The notes beneath the pieces were generated by a model. It ran no database searches. It was not told the DNA's origin and saw nothing but the letters and a program-made list of their open reading frames with translations. Below are positions 51,224-59,410 of a DNA stretch of 64,000 bases, piece after piece. How positions within the stretch are numbered: position 1 is the stretch's first letter; each line of letters opens with the position of its first letter. The stretch is from JANQPD01 sp963715655 (GTDB lineage Bacteria > Bacteroidota > Bacteroidia > Flavobacteriales > Schleiferiaceae): contig OY970262.1 in NCBI GenBank assembly GCA_963715655.1, forward strand, positions 1,054,001 to 1,118,000. Direction: 5' to 3'. The position numbers were made by a program, and so were the translations under genes.

Positions 51224-52348
51224 TTAATAATTAGCGTAAAAATGCCTTAAAAATCTAACCGCATCCTCATATAAAGGCTCACTTGTGGCTTGAAAAAGAA
51301 AATCTGGCGTTGGTTGTGGCTGGGGTCGTTTATCCACAAGCGCTTTTACCTCTTTAGTAAGTGCACGCTCATCTCCACGAAAAGTTGCCCAATGATCTCC
51401 CCAAATAAAACCATTGCTCAATACCTCTGTACGCAACGGGTTTGATTGATTATCAGCCCGAATAAAAATCGCCAAGTTGGCATTGCTACTATACTCAACA
51501 AAATGTTCTACCACCGTAGCCTCTGCATTTATATATCTTATTTTTCCGTTGCGCGAGCTTTCTACAGGAATACTATCTAACTTAAGTGTGTAGGTTTCAT
51601 TGTTGGTGTTCCGTGCGGGACTAAAATACGTTACGCCCAATTCTATTTCATGGTCAATTATGGAAAGGTTGAGGTTTCTAGCTTCCTGCGGAGTATAAAA
51701 GCGTACAAAGCGATTGATATTTGTGTTATGTAAATAATTTACCAAACGTTGATTCATCACTTCCATGTAACCAAAACTTAAATTATTTCTGCCGTAAAGT
51801 GGTTGCACTACCACGCGTAAGGTAGCATAATCAAGCGCTTCGCTTTTTAAGCTTAATATCTCCTGATTATTTGGCGCGTAGCTTTCGGCAATCTCTAAAT
51901 CTTGATAAGCCGCAATAGCCGTATTTCGATTTTCTTTATCGTTCAGTTTTGCTTTAGCAGAAACGACCCTAAAAGCGGCTGCTTCTCGTTTTGCATTCGT
52001 TATTTCAGCGTCATAACGCACTGGTTTTATAAGCCGTAAGCAGGCAGGGCAGCGTTGCATATTATTCGCTAAATTATTTAATAAAGCATATTCTTCTGTA
52101 AGTCCTTCAAAGCGGTAGGGATCTAAACTGCTTTTTAAATTTTGGATGGTTGCTTGGTGTGTTTCAAGGCTCAATTTGTAAGCAACGGGCAAAATGCGTG
52201 AGGCATCTTCATTGTCGGTATCGTCACGTAAACGTTCTACGGCTTGCAATACGGCCTTTTCATAATCACCTTTTTCAAAAGCGCGTTTGCCTGTTTTGCA
52301 ACTAAGGGCAACCAAAAGTAGAACGCTAAAAAGTAATAATTTTTTCAT
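51224..52348 (-). CDS. Lipoprotein of unknown function with TPR-like N terminus
   Basis: 374 aa with signal MKKLLLFSVLLLVALSC (lipobox ALSC, Cys17). The first part (RAFEKGDYEKAVLQAVERLR) looks like a TPR-type helix pair; the second half is beta-rich (ITYFS-like strands, EIELGVTYFSPARNTNNE). A CxxC (RCPACL) lies at about residue 95. I do not know the family. A near-match promoter -7 (TAGCTTCG on the minus strand) lies just upstream. Confidence 0.75.
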   Translation of the reverse strand: MKKLLLFSVLLLVALSCKTGKRAFEKGDYEKAVLQAVERLRDDTDNEDASRILPVAYKLSLETHQATIQNLKSSLDPYRFEGLTEEYALLNNLANNMQRCPACLRLIKPVRYDAEITNAKREAAAFRVVSAKAKLNDKENRNTAIAAYQDLEIAESYAPNNQEILSLKSEALDYATLRVVVQPLYGRNNLSFGYMEVMNQRLVNYLHNTNINRFVRFYTPQEARNLNLSIIDHEIELGVTYFSPARNTNNETYTLKLDSIPVESSRNGKIRYINAEATVVEHFVEYSSNANLAIFIRADNQSNPLRTEVLSNGFIWGDHWATFRGDERALTKEVKALVDKRPQPQPTPDFLFQATSEPLYEDAVRFLRHFYANY

Positions 52349-52433
52349 GTTGGTGGTTTTGCCGAAGCTAAGTCAAAAGTTGAGCCAAAGGAAAAAAGTT
52401 TTTATAGCGACATTTTTTGGCGGAGTGGGTAGG

Positions 52434-52441
52434 TACGTTTG
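52434..52441 (+). promoter_or_regulatory. Candidate -7 element for the AAA/nuclease cluster
   Basis: TACGTTTG fits TAnnTTTG exactly and lies 19 nt before the ATPase start. The -33 element at the 19-nt distance is poor. Confidence 0.5.
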
Positions 52442-52460
52442 CTTAAATTATTAAGGAAAA

Positions 52461-53594
52461 ATGCAAGAAATAGGTTCCATAAAAAAATTGAAGAGAAGGT
52501 TAGATGCAAGGTTTCTTGTGCAGGAAACCACCAAATCAGCCCAAATGGTAATGGCAGATAAACGAGGAAGTTATATCAGTTCTATGCATTTGTTTGATTA
52601 TCACTTTAATTGCATTCCTAACCTAATTGAAGAAACTAATATTGATGTACCAAAGGCACACGGCTGGTTTTTAGAGCAATTTGAGGTTGAAATTAAAGAA
52701 CAGCATTACAGTAAAATGTGCTACCATAAAAGCAAAACCGCACAATTGGATGATTGTCTTTACGCATTAAAAGAAGACTTTTTGGTGTATTTTGATTTCA
52801 ATCAATCCGAGGTTTCATTTTTATTTAAAAAAACAGAAAACAGTTTAGTAGAACAAGTTGTGAACAAGATAAATACGTTCAAAAAGCGCAAGGTAAATAG
52901 GAAGGCGCAGGTTGAAGTGCTAGTAAACAGTATGCAAGGTTTAGAATCTAAAGCCTTTCCCTTAAAAAAACCAAAATTGGCTATTGCTGATAATTACAAC
53001 GCTGATTTTTTGCCCATACACCAAAGCATTTTAACAAGGCTACGGAAAAAGAATGATAAAGGGCTGGTATTGTTGCATGGGAAATCTGGAACTGGCAAAA
53101 CCACCTATTTGCGCTACTTGGCGGGCTTAATAAATAAGCCTATAATTTTTATGCCGCCAAATATGGCAGCCAACATTACAGGACCCGATCTTCTTGCGTA
53201 TTTAGTAGAATACCCTGGCTCTGTTTTAATAATAGAGGATGCGGAGAATATTGTAACGGATAGAGAGCAGCGCGGAAATTCTCCTGTTTCGGCACTTCTA
53301 AATTTAAGCGATGGACTGCTTTCCGACTGCTTAAACATTCAAATAATTTGCTCCTTCAATACGGATATATCTAAAGTGGATAGAGCCTTACTGCGCAAAG
53401 GAAGGTTGATTGCCAAATACGAGTTTAAGGCTTTAGAAATAAATAAGGCTCAAGCATTATCAGATAGTTTGGGATATAAAAACACTATCAAAGCGCCAAC
53501 CAAACTAAGCGATATCTACAATCAAAATGATGCGAGTTTTGAAGAACAGCCTAGCGTAAAAATTGGATTTGAAAATAAAATGAACCATAAATAA
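52461..53594 (+). CDS. AAA+ ATPase with unknown N-terminal domain
   Basis: 377 aa. Residues 1 to ~185 form a domain I do not recognise. The AAA module has Walker A GKSGTGKT (207-214), Walker B VLIIED (255-260), sensor 1 SFNTD (298-302) and candidate arginine fingers in RALLRKGRL (308-315). The layout is that of a single-module AAA protein. It is the first gene of a tight cluster with a 76-aa protein (7-nt gap) and a PD-(D/E)XK nuclease. AAA proteins of this type may be general housekeeping; the role here is not known. Confidence 0.88.
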   Translation: MQEIGSIKKLKRRLDARFLVQETTKSAQMVMADKRGSYISSMHLFDYHFNCIPNLIEETNIDVPKAHGWFLEQFEVEIKEQHYSKMCYHKSKTAQLDDCLYALKEDFLVYFDFNQSEVSFLFKKTENSLVEQVVNKINTFKKRKVNRKAQVEVLVNSMQGLESKAFPLKKPKLAIADNYNADFLPIHQSILTRLRKKNDKGLVLLHGKSGTGKTTYLRYLAGLINKPIIFMPPNMAANITGPDLLAYLVEYPGSVLIIEDAENIVTDREQRGNSPVSALLNLSDGLLSDCLNIQIICSFNTDISKVDRALLRKGRLIAKYEFKALEINKAQALSDSLGYKNTIKAPTKLSDIYNQNDASFEEQPSVKIGFENKMNHK

Positions 53595-53601
53595 GTTTAT
53601 C

Positions 53602-53832
53602 ATGCCTATAATTATTCCGCAAAAAACAAGAGCTGTACTAACCTCTAACAAGCTAATTGAAAACTTGAAAGAAAATCTACATTTGTTAGATACCTTAAAA
53701 GCAGATTTAACGCATTTGCAAGCATACGAGGAAGTTGCAGAGGTGAGAGTACATCAAAAAGATTGTGAAAAGTTCGTAGTGAAATTAGAAAAGTACATTT
53801 TAAAATACACTGAAAATGGAAGAAGTAAATAA
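53602..53832 (+). CDS. Small helical protein between ATPase and nuclease
   Basis: 76 aa, mainly amphipathic helix (NKLIENLKENLHLLDTLKAD; CEKFVVKLEKYILKYTE), no signal. It starts 7 nt after the ATPase gene and overlaps the nuclease gene by 17 nt, so it is very likely translated. It could be an adaptor or inhibitor for its neighbours; nothing in the sequence proves this. Confidence 0.65.
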   Translation: MPIIIPQKTRAVLTSNKLIENLKENLHLLDTLKADLTHLQAYEEVAEVRVHQKDCEKFVVKLEKYILKYTENGRSK

Positions 53833-55063
53833 CGTGCTTGAGCAGTTTTTGGAGTTTGTAAAAAAGCAAGAAATTGTTAATTCTTGCACCAGTCATTTGT
53901 TTAATCCGCTGGTAAAATTTGCGTCAATTCGTGAAACTACGCATAGCCGCATATTGGCTTTTTTGCTAAATAAGCATGAAAGCCATGGACAAGGAGATTT
54001 GTTTTTAAAAACGTTTTTAGCAGAGCTTAATATAGATTATTATGAGGGCGAAACGTGGTACATAAGCGCTGAACAAGATAGAGTAGATGTGTTGCTGCGT
54101 ACTGAAGACAACAGTAAAGTAATTGTTATAGAAAACAAATCGCACAACGCGGTAGATCAGCAAAGTCAACTTTACAGGAATTGGGCTAAGCATATTTATC
54201 CACACTGTAAAGATGCTAATGATAAAGAACGTTTCAGGTTGCTTTACCTATCAAGAAACGATTGGAAAAAGCCTAGCCCTAATAGTTTGAAAAAGCCAGA
54301 GGATGCTCATTATACGCTTCATCCCGAGGAGATTCCAAATGACATTTTAACACATTGGAGTTTTGATAATCAATTGGCTAAGTGGCTTGCAGAATTTAAG
54401 AGGCATGTGCCCGAAGAAAACTTGAATTTACATTTGTTTTTAAAGAATTACATCAACTTAATAAAGCCAAAATATTACTTGATGGAAATGGCTAACAAAA
54501 TTTTTAGTGGTGAAAACGGACTTGAGAAATGGCGCAGTTTTATGGCGTTAATCGATGTTAGGCTAAACTTAGAAAACGAATGGATGACTTTTTTTAGAGT
54601 TCGTATGGATAATTATTTTAAAAAGGAGCCTAATTTTATGTTTGTTGAAGATGAGGTACGTACTTACGATTCCAATGGCTGGTTTCAGTTTTACTGGATG
54701 CTTAACGAGCCAGAAAAAGAAGACGTTAACCATGAATATATAATATTTGTTGCTTTTGAACTGGTTAATATGCGTTATAGTGTTTTTGTTCCAATCAAGG
54801 TTTACGGGGTTGAATTTCCAGAAGTCAAAGCAGTTTCTACATTCAGAAAAAATCATAGGCAACACAACTATCCTTACATACGTACTTTTGAAATGAATGG
54901 AGTAAATAATCATTCTGATTTGTTATGGTATTGCGCTCATGAACCGGAAAGGATAATGAAAAAAGTGCAGGAGGATGTTAATAAAATTATGGAAGAGAAA
55001 TGGGTTAACGAGTTGCGAAACCTTAAAAAGGTGTGTAAATTTAATGATTACCTCTTTTCCTAA
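53816..55063 (+). CDS. PD-(D/E)XK nuclease family protein (PDDEXK_4-like), copy A
   Basis: 415 aa. The N-terminal nuclease domain shows THSRILAFLLNKHESHGQG (from residue 42), then RVDVLL with Asp91, and VIVIENKSH with Glu106 and Lys108: the D...ExK active site. A downstream Gln/Tyr helix (DQQSQLYRNW) fits as the fourth conserved element. The C-terminal half is of unknown fold. It overlaps the 76-aa gene by 17 nt. It is homologous to the protein encoded at 55335-56660. A DNA-cleaving role is likely; the biological target is unknown. Confidence 0.88.
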   Translation: MEEVNNVLEQFLEFVKKQEIVNSCTSHLFNPLVKFASIRETTHSRILAFLLNKHESHGQGDLFLKTFLAELNIDYYEGETWYISAEQDRVDVLLRTEDNSKVIVIENKSHNAVDQQSQLYRNWAKHIYPHCKDANDKERFRLLYLSRNDWKKPSPNSLKKPEDAHYTLHPEEIPNDILTHWSFDNQLAKWLAEFKRHVPEENLNLHLFLKNYINLIKPKYYLMEMANKIFSGENGLEKWRSFMALIDVRLNLENEWMTFFRVRMDNYFKKEPNFMFVEDEVRTYDSNGWFQFYWMLNEPEKEDVNHEYIIFVAFELVNMRYSVFVPIKVYGVEFPEVKAVSTFRKNHRQHNYPYIRTFEMNGVNNHSDLLWYCAHEPERIMKKVQEDVNKIMEEKWVNELRNLKKVCKFNDYLFS

Positions 55064-55334
55064 TAGCTTAAGATCGTACTAGTTTGCTCTTTTAATACAG
55101 TCATACTTAAAAGGGATAAGGCTATTTTGAGAAAAGGCAAGTTAATTCACGTGTTAATTTAGAGTAATGCAAGTATTTAACTATGAGGGTTTAAAAAAAA
55201 TGTTAAAAAAAATTAGATTAGCCACCTGCTGGTTTTTTCAAATGTTTACAATTAATAAGAAGCGGATTTTGTAGAGCAGAGAAAGGATCGGGATGGGTTC
55301 TGAAGATTAGAATGTATAAAATTAAACTTTTAGA

Positions 55335-56660
55335 ATGGATGAAAATTTCAGTGTCGTTAGGCAGCTTTTTAATCAAGCCAATGTATTACTGAAATCCTAT
55401 GAAAGGGTTGCAGAGGCTACTGGAGAAAATTTTAACGTTTTTAGTGTATTACGTTTGGAAACAAAAGAAGAGCAAACGCACTCCAGATTTATTGCCGAAC
55501 TACTAAATCCAAAAGGGAAGCATGGCAAAGGAGATGTTTTTTTGAGGCTCTTTTTTGAGATGTTAAATGAGAAGTCATTTGCTATTTTAACCGTGGAAAA
55601 TTCAATAAAAAATAGAAAGCAAGGAGAAAACTCTGTGTCATCTAAAACGGAGCAATTACCCATTCTTGAGGGCGAGATTAAAACCGAAAGTGCCAAAGTA
55701 TCAACAGAGTATTACTTAGGGAAAATATCGAGTGATTTATTAAATGGTGGGAGAATAGATGTTTTGGTAGATAATTCAGAACATACTCTTGTTATAGAGA
55801 ATAAGATATACGCTGCTAATCAAAAAAAACAGCTTGAACGATATTGTAATGCGTTTCCTGCTGGAATAATTATATATCTGACTTTGGACGGTAGGGCGAG
55901 TCCAGAGGAAGGTACTTTGAGAAAAATGGGTAAGAATTACATACGTGTTTCTTATCAAGATGATATAACAACTTGGTTGGAGAAGTGCTTAATGCAAGTT
56001 TCAACGGTCCCTATTTTAAGAGAGACAATAGTGCAATATCAAAATTTAATTAAAAAATTAACAGGACAAAATGCATATAAGGAAATGAGCAAAGAGCTAA
56101 GAAAATTAATCGTCAGTAATAAGGAAAATTTTGAGGCGTTCAAAAGTCTTTCAAGGGCAGGAACACAAATGATGAAAACCACTATTGACTTAAAACTTGA
56201 CCCAATGATCAAAGAAATTGCTAAAAATTTTAGACTTAGTTCCAATCATAATGACTGGGAGAACAGGAATAAAAAATATAAGAAGTTTTGGTTTTGGACT
56301 GAGAAAATGGAGGAAAATAATCTTAAAATACAATTTGAATGGAGTACACTATCTGGTTACAACACCTTTATTTATGGTGTAGCTGGTATGGTCGATAACA
56401 AAAATGGTGAGAATATTGAATTATCAAAGAAGAGAAACATCATTAAAGCAGAAATGGAAAAATCTTCATTAGGTGATACTTTTAAGCAATCTAAGGCTTG
56501 GATTGGTTTTAATTTTTTTGAAGGATATGAAAATTGGGAAAATTTAGACGTCATTGAAAACGTGTTTTTTGGTGATTTTAAAAACCAATTAGAAATAAAA
56601 GTTAAAACGATAAAGGATATTTTAGACTCTTTTTTGGCAAAATTCCATGAAAAGAAATAA
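55335..56660 (+). CDS. PD-(D/E)XK nuclease family protein (PDDEXK_4-like), copy B
   Basis: 441 aa. THSRFIAELLNPKGKHGKGD from residue 48 aligns with copy A. The active-site pattern is RIDVLV (Asp142) and LVIENKIY (Glu155, Lys157), followed by NQKKQLERY. About 45 extra residues lie between these blocks compared with copy A. It is preceded by 271 nt without a clear promoter and overlaps the WYL regulator gene by 14 nt, implying that the two are expressed together. Confidence 0.88.
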   Translation: MDENFSVVRQLFNQANVLLKSYERVAEATGENFNVFSVLRLETKEEQTHSRFIAELLNPKGKHGKGDVFLRLFFEMLNEKSFAILTVENSIKNRKQGENSVSSKTEQLPILEGEIKTESAKVSTEYYLGKISSDLLNGGRIDVLVDNSEHTLVIENKIYAANQKKQLERYCNAFPAGIIIYLTLDGRASPEEGTLRKMGKNYIRVSYQDDITTWLEKCLMQVSTVPILRETIVQYQNLIKKLTGQNAYKEMSKELRKLIVSNKENFEAFKSLSRAGTQMMKTTIDLKLDPMIKEIAKNFRLSSNHNDWENRNKKYKKFWFWTEKMEENNLKIQFEWSTLSGYNTFIYGVAGMVDNKNGENIELSKKRNIIKAEMEKSSLGDTFKQSKAWIGFNFFEGYENWENLDVIENVFFGDFKNQLEIKVKTIKDILDSFLAKFHEKK

Positions 56661-57597
56661 AGAACATATGCCCAACTCCACCCCCTTATTTCGGCAAACC
56701 GCCATCATAAAAGCCATTCAAGAATTAACCGCTCCAAGCTTTTTACAGATACAGAAAAAAGTAGAGGCAGAGTTAATTAGGCAAAATGATGTGGTGGGCA
56801 ATGTAAAAACAAGCTTTGGCAAGCGCACGTTTGAGCGCGACTTAAAGGATATTTACACTTTGTACCATGCAGAAATAAGGTATAGCACAAGTAAAAAAGG
56901 TTATGTTTTGGAAGGGCAGGAGGAAGTACAAACTGAAGCGTTTACCAAAATGCTACAGGCTTTTGATGTGGTAAATGCTTTTAGACTTTCGCAAACTATT
57001 GCGCCTTTTGTGGCTATGCAAACGCGCACGCCAAAGGGTACAGAGCATTTACACGGAATGCTGCACTGCATACAGCAGCGTTTTAAAATAGGATTTTCTC
57101 ATCAAAAGTTTTGGGAAACCGAAGTAACTCAGCGTTTGGTAAATCCACTGGGTTTAAAGGAATACCGCGAGCGTTGGTACCTCATTGCGGAAGATAACAA
57201 AGACGGTAAAGTAAAAGCATTTGGTTTGGATAGAATTAGCGCTTTAGATGTTACCAGTAAAAAATTCACTCCGCCCAAGGATTACAATGCGTTAGAAAAG
57301 TTTAAAAATTGCTTTGGCATTATTTCTCCTGATACAGGTGAGCCGGAAAATATTATACTTTCCTTTAGTGCTTTTCAAGCCAAGTATATAAAATCTTTGC
57401 CCCTGCACGCTTCACAACAAGTGATTTTAGAAAATAAAAATGAAGTGCGCATCAGCTTAAAGCTATACCCAACCCATGATTTTTTAATGGAACTGCTCTC
57501 TTTTGGCGCGGAAGTAAAAGTGCTAGAACCCAAAAGTTTGGCAAGGGAAATAAAAGCGAGGTACCAAAAAGCCCTTGAGCAATACACAAAAAAATAA
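56647..57597 (+). CDS. WYL-domain transcriptional regulator
   Basis: 316 aa. The N terminus is a helical DNA-binding region (QTAIIKAIQELTAPSFLQIQ, then TFERDLKDI as recognition helix). The WYL domain carries Trp177-Tyr178-Leu179 in YRERWYLIAED, followed by VKAFGLDRI. A C-terminal extension (LMELLSFGAEVKVLEP) is typical of the family. WYL regulators sense nucleic-acid ligands and control several phage-defence loci (BREX, CBASS, Type III CRISPR). The start could instead be ATG 56668. It overlaps nuclease copy B by 14 nt. Confidence 0.9.
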   Translation: MKRNKEHMPNSTPLFRQTAIIKAIQELTAPSFLQIQKKVEAELIRQNDVVGNVKTSFGKRTFERDLKDIYTLYHAEIRYSTSKKGYVLEGQEEVQTEAFTKMLQAFDVVNAFRLSQTIAPFVAMQTRTPKGTEHLHGMLHCIQQRFKIGFSHQKFWETEVTQRLVNPLGLKEYRERWYLIAEDNKDGKVKAFGLDRISALDVTSKKFTPPKDYNALEKFKNCFGIISPDTGEPENIILSFSAFQAKYIKSLPLHASQQVILENKNEVRISLKLYPTHDFLMELLSFGAEVKVLEPKSLAREIKARYQKALEQYTKK

Positions 57598-57864
57598 ACA
57601 AGCATGCATTTTAAGGGTGATAGAATAGGGTAAAAAAGCTGCGCACGAGAAGCGGTTGCTACATTCTATGGAAATGCTACGTGAAAACTGGGAAACTTCG
57701 GCTGCATTTTACACATAGTTCAGCGTTTTGAAAATGCAGCGCACGTTAGTGTATTTATAAATCCCTCTGCGAAACTCTGTGTCCTCTGCTCCTCTGCGTT
57801 GAAGTAATGTAAGACTGTTATAGTTTTTAAATTAACCAATTAACAAGTTCACCATTTCACAAAC

Positions 57865-58710
57865 CTATGGTATCCACTTAATATCCTTAAAGTCGGGCTT
57901 GCGTTTTTCTAAAAAGGCATTGCGCCCTTCTTTAGCTTCATCGGTCATGTATGCAAGGCGTGTGGCTTCACCCGCAAACACCTGCTGACCAACCATGCCA
58001 TCATCCGTAAGGTTAAAAGCAAATTTTAGCATTTTAATAGAAGTAGGCGATTTCGCCAAAATTTCTTGTGCCCATTCATAAGCCGTGTCTTCCAAATCAT
58101 CATGTGGAATAGCTGCGTTTACCATGCCCATGTCCACCGCATCTTGTGCAGAATAGTTTCTACCTAAAAAGAAAATTTCTCGCGCTTTTTTCTGTCCTAC
58201 CATTTTCGCCAAGTAAGCTGAACCATAGCCACCATCAAAGCTGGTAACATCGGCATCGGTTTGTTTAAAAATGGCGTGTTCTTTACTGGCAAGGGTTAAA
58301 TCACAAACGGTGTGCAGGCTGTGGCCGCCACCTACTGCCCAGCCGGGTACTACGGCAATTACTACTTTAGGCATAAAGCGAATAAGGCGTTGTACTTCTA
58401 AAATATTTAAACGCGGCATTCCATCATCATCTACATAGCCTTGGTGGCCGCGTGCGTTTTGATCGCCTCCACTACAAAAGCTATACACACCATCTTTAGG
58501 CGAAGGCCCTTCCGCGCTAAGCAACACTACGCCAATGCTGGTATCTTCACGCGCATTTAGCAAAGCTTGGTACAATTCACCAACGGTTTTTGGCCTAAAG
58601 GCATTGCGTACTTCAGGTCTGTTAAACGCTATGCGCGCCACACCATCACCAGATTTTTTATAAGTAATGTCCGTGTATTCTTTTACGGTAGTCCAGTTGG
58701 CTTTTTTCAT
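57865..58710 (-). CDS. menB: 1,4-dihydroxy-2-naphthoyl-CoA synthase
   Basis: Crotonase-fold enzyme of menaquinone synthesis, closing the second ring from o-succinylbenzoyl-CoA. 281 aa. Oxyanion and substrate residues lie in FCSGGDQNARG (about 79-88), GWAVGGGHSLHTVCDLTL and TSFDGGYGSAYL. Asp152 in KQTDADV suggests the type II, bicarbonate-independent form in which a carboxylate side chain replaces the bicarbonate cofactor. No other men gene is adjacent here. Confidence 0.95.
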   Translation of the reverse strand: MKKANWTTVKEYTDITYKKSGDGVARIAFNRPEVRNAFRPKTVGELYQALLNAREDTSIGVVLLSAEGPSPKDGVYSFCSGGDQNARGHQGYVDDDGMPRLNILEVQRLIRFMPKVVIAVVPGWAVGGGHSLHTVCDLTLASKEHAIFKQTDADVTSFDGGYGSAYLAKMVGQKKAREIFFLGRNYSAQDAVDMGMVNAAIPHDDLEDTAYEWAQEILAKSPTSIKMLKFAFNLTDDGMVGQQVFAGEATRLAYMTDEAKEGRNAFLEKRKPDFKDIKWIP

Positions 58711-58756
58711 AAAATTTATAATGCTTGCTTAAAGCAGATAAAAGGGTGTTAATACC

Positions 58757-59068
58757 CTATTTGTTTAAGAGTTCGTTGAGTTTTTCGGGGTTTTGACGGT
58801 TGTCCCAAAATGCTAAAACTTCAATATGTTGAGCAGTGGGCAAATAGTACAGACTATAATTTCCAAAAACAAAAACTCTAACGTTTTCGCTTCCAAGCAT
58901 TATTTTGCCAGCGTTAGGTTTCTCAAGCAGTAAGTCTGTGTGTTCTTTTATTTCAACCTTTAGCTTTGTGGAATATGAAATACTTTTATTTCGATTATTC
59001 CAGTATTTTAAAATATGATTTCTTTGTTCAAGAGCGAGTTTAGTCCAGCGAACCTTTAGAACATCCAT
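58757..59068 (-). CDS. ParE/RelE-superfamily toxin
   Basis: 103 aa. The pattern VRWTKLALEQRNHILKYWNN at the start and VRVFVFGNYSLYYLP then IEVLAFWDNRQNP at the end is that of ParE-like toxins. Its 5' end overlaps the upstream small gene by 13 nt, as toxin-antitoxin pairs do. ParE proteins poison gyrase and RelE proteins cut mRNA; which applies here is unclear. Confidence 0.85.
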   Translation of the reverse strand: MDVLKVRWTKLALEQRNHILKYWNNRNKSISYSTKLKVEIKEHTDLLLEKPNAGKIMLGSENVRVFVFGNYSLYYLPTAQHIEVLAFWDNRQNPEKLNELLNK

Positions 59069-59292
59069 TCTTCATCCATTTTATCGACTTCTTCTTGAGT
59101 ATAAACTTTTCCAGCTTTTACATCTTCTAATCCTTTTGCAATCATGTTTTTCTCAGCTTCACTAGGCTCAATGAAGTTTTCATCCTTGTTAGATTTCTGC
59201 ATAAGATTGTTTATAGTGTGCAACAGTTTTTTATTATAGGTATGTGCTAGCTGTTGAATAATGCTTTTGCGAAGAATTTCAATTTCGCTCAT
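59056..59292 (-). CDS. Probable antitoxin of the ParE-like toxin
   Basis: 78 aa, highly charged and helical. The end KAGKVYTQEEVDKMDEEWMF is like the toxin-wrapping tail of antitoxins, whose members often read GKVYTHEEVM. The N-terminal part (LRKSIIQQLAHTYNKKLLHT) shows no clear DNA-binding fold. It overlaps the toxin gene by 13 nt and precedes it. Confidence 0.72.
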   Translation of the reverse strand: MSEIEILRKSIIQQLAHTYNKKLLHTINNLMQKSNKDENFIEPSEAEKNMIAKGLEDVKAGKVYTQEEVDKMDEEWMF

Positions 59293-59350
59293 TGGTATAA
59301 ATTTTAAACGTAGTTAAAGGTAGGGTAAATAGTTATTTTAACAAATTGCA

Positions 59351-59390
59351 TAAAAAAAACTCCCGCTAAATTTTACCTTAACGGGAGCTT
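59351..59390 (-). terminator. Intrinsic terminator of the aconitase gene
   Basis: On the minus strand, CTCCCG and CGGGAG form the core of a stem (with AGCTCCCGTTA / TAGCGGGAGT flanks), followed by a run of seven T, about 20 nt after the aconitase stop. Confidence 0.85.
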
Positions 59391-59410
59391 TCACTTTATC
59401 TTAAAAAAGA

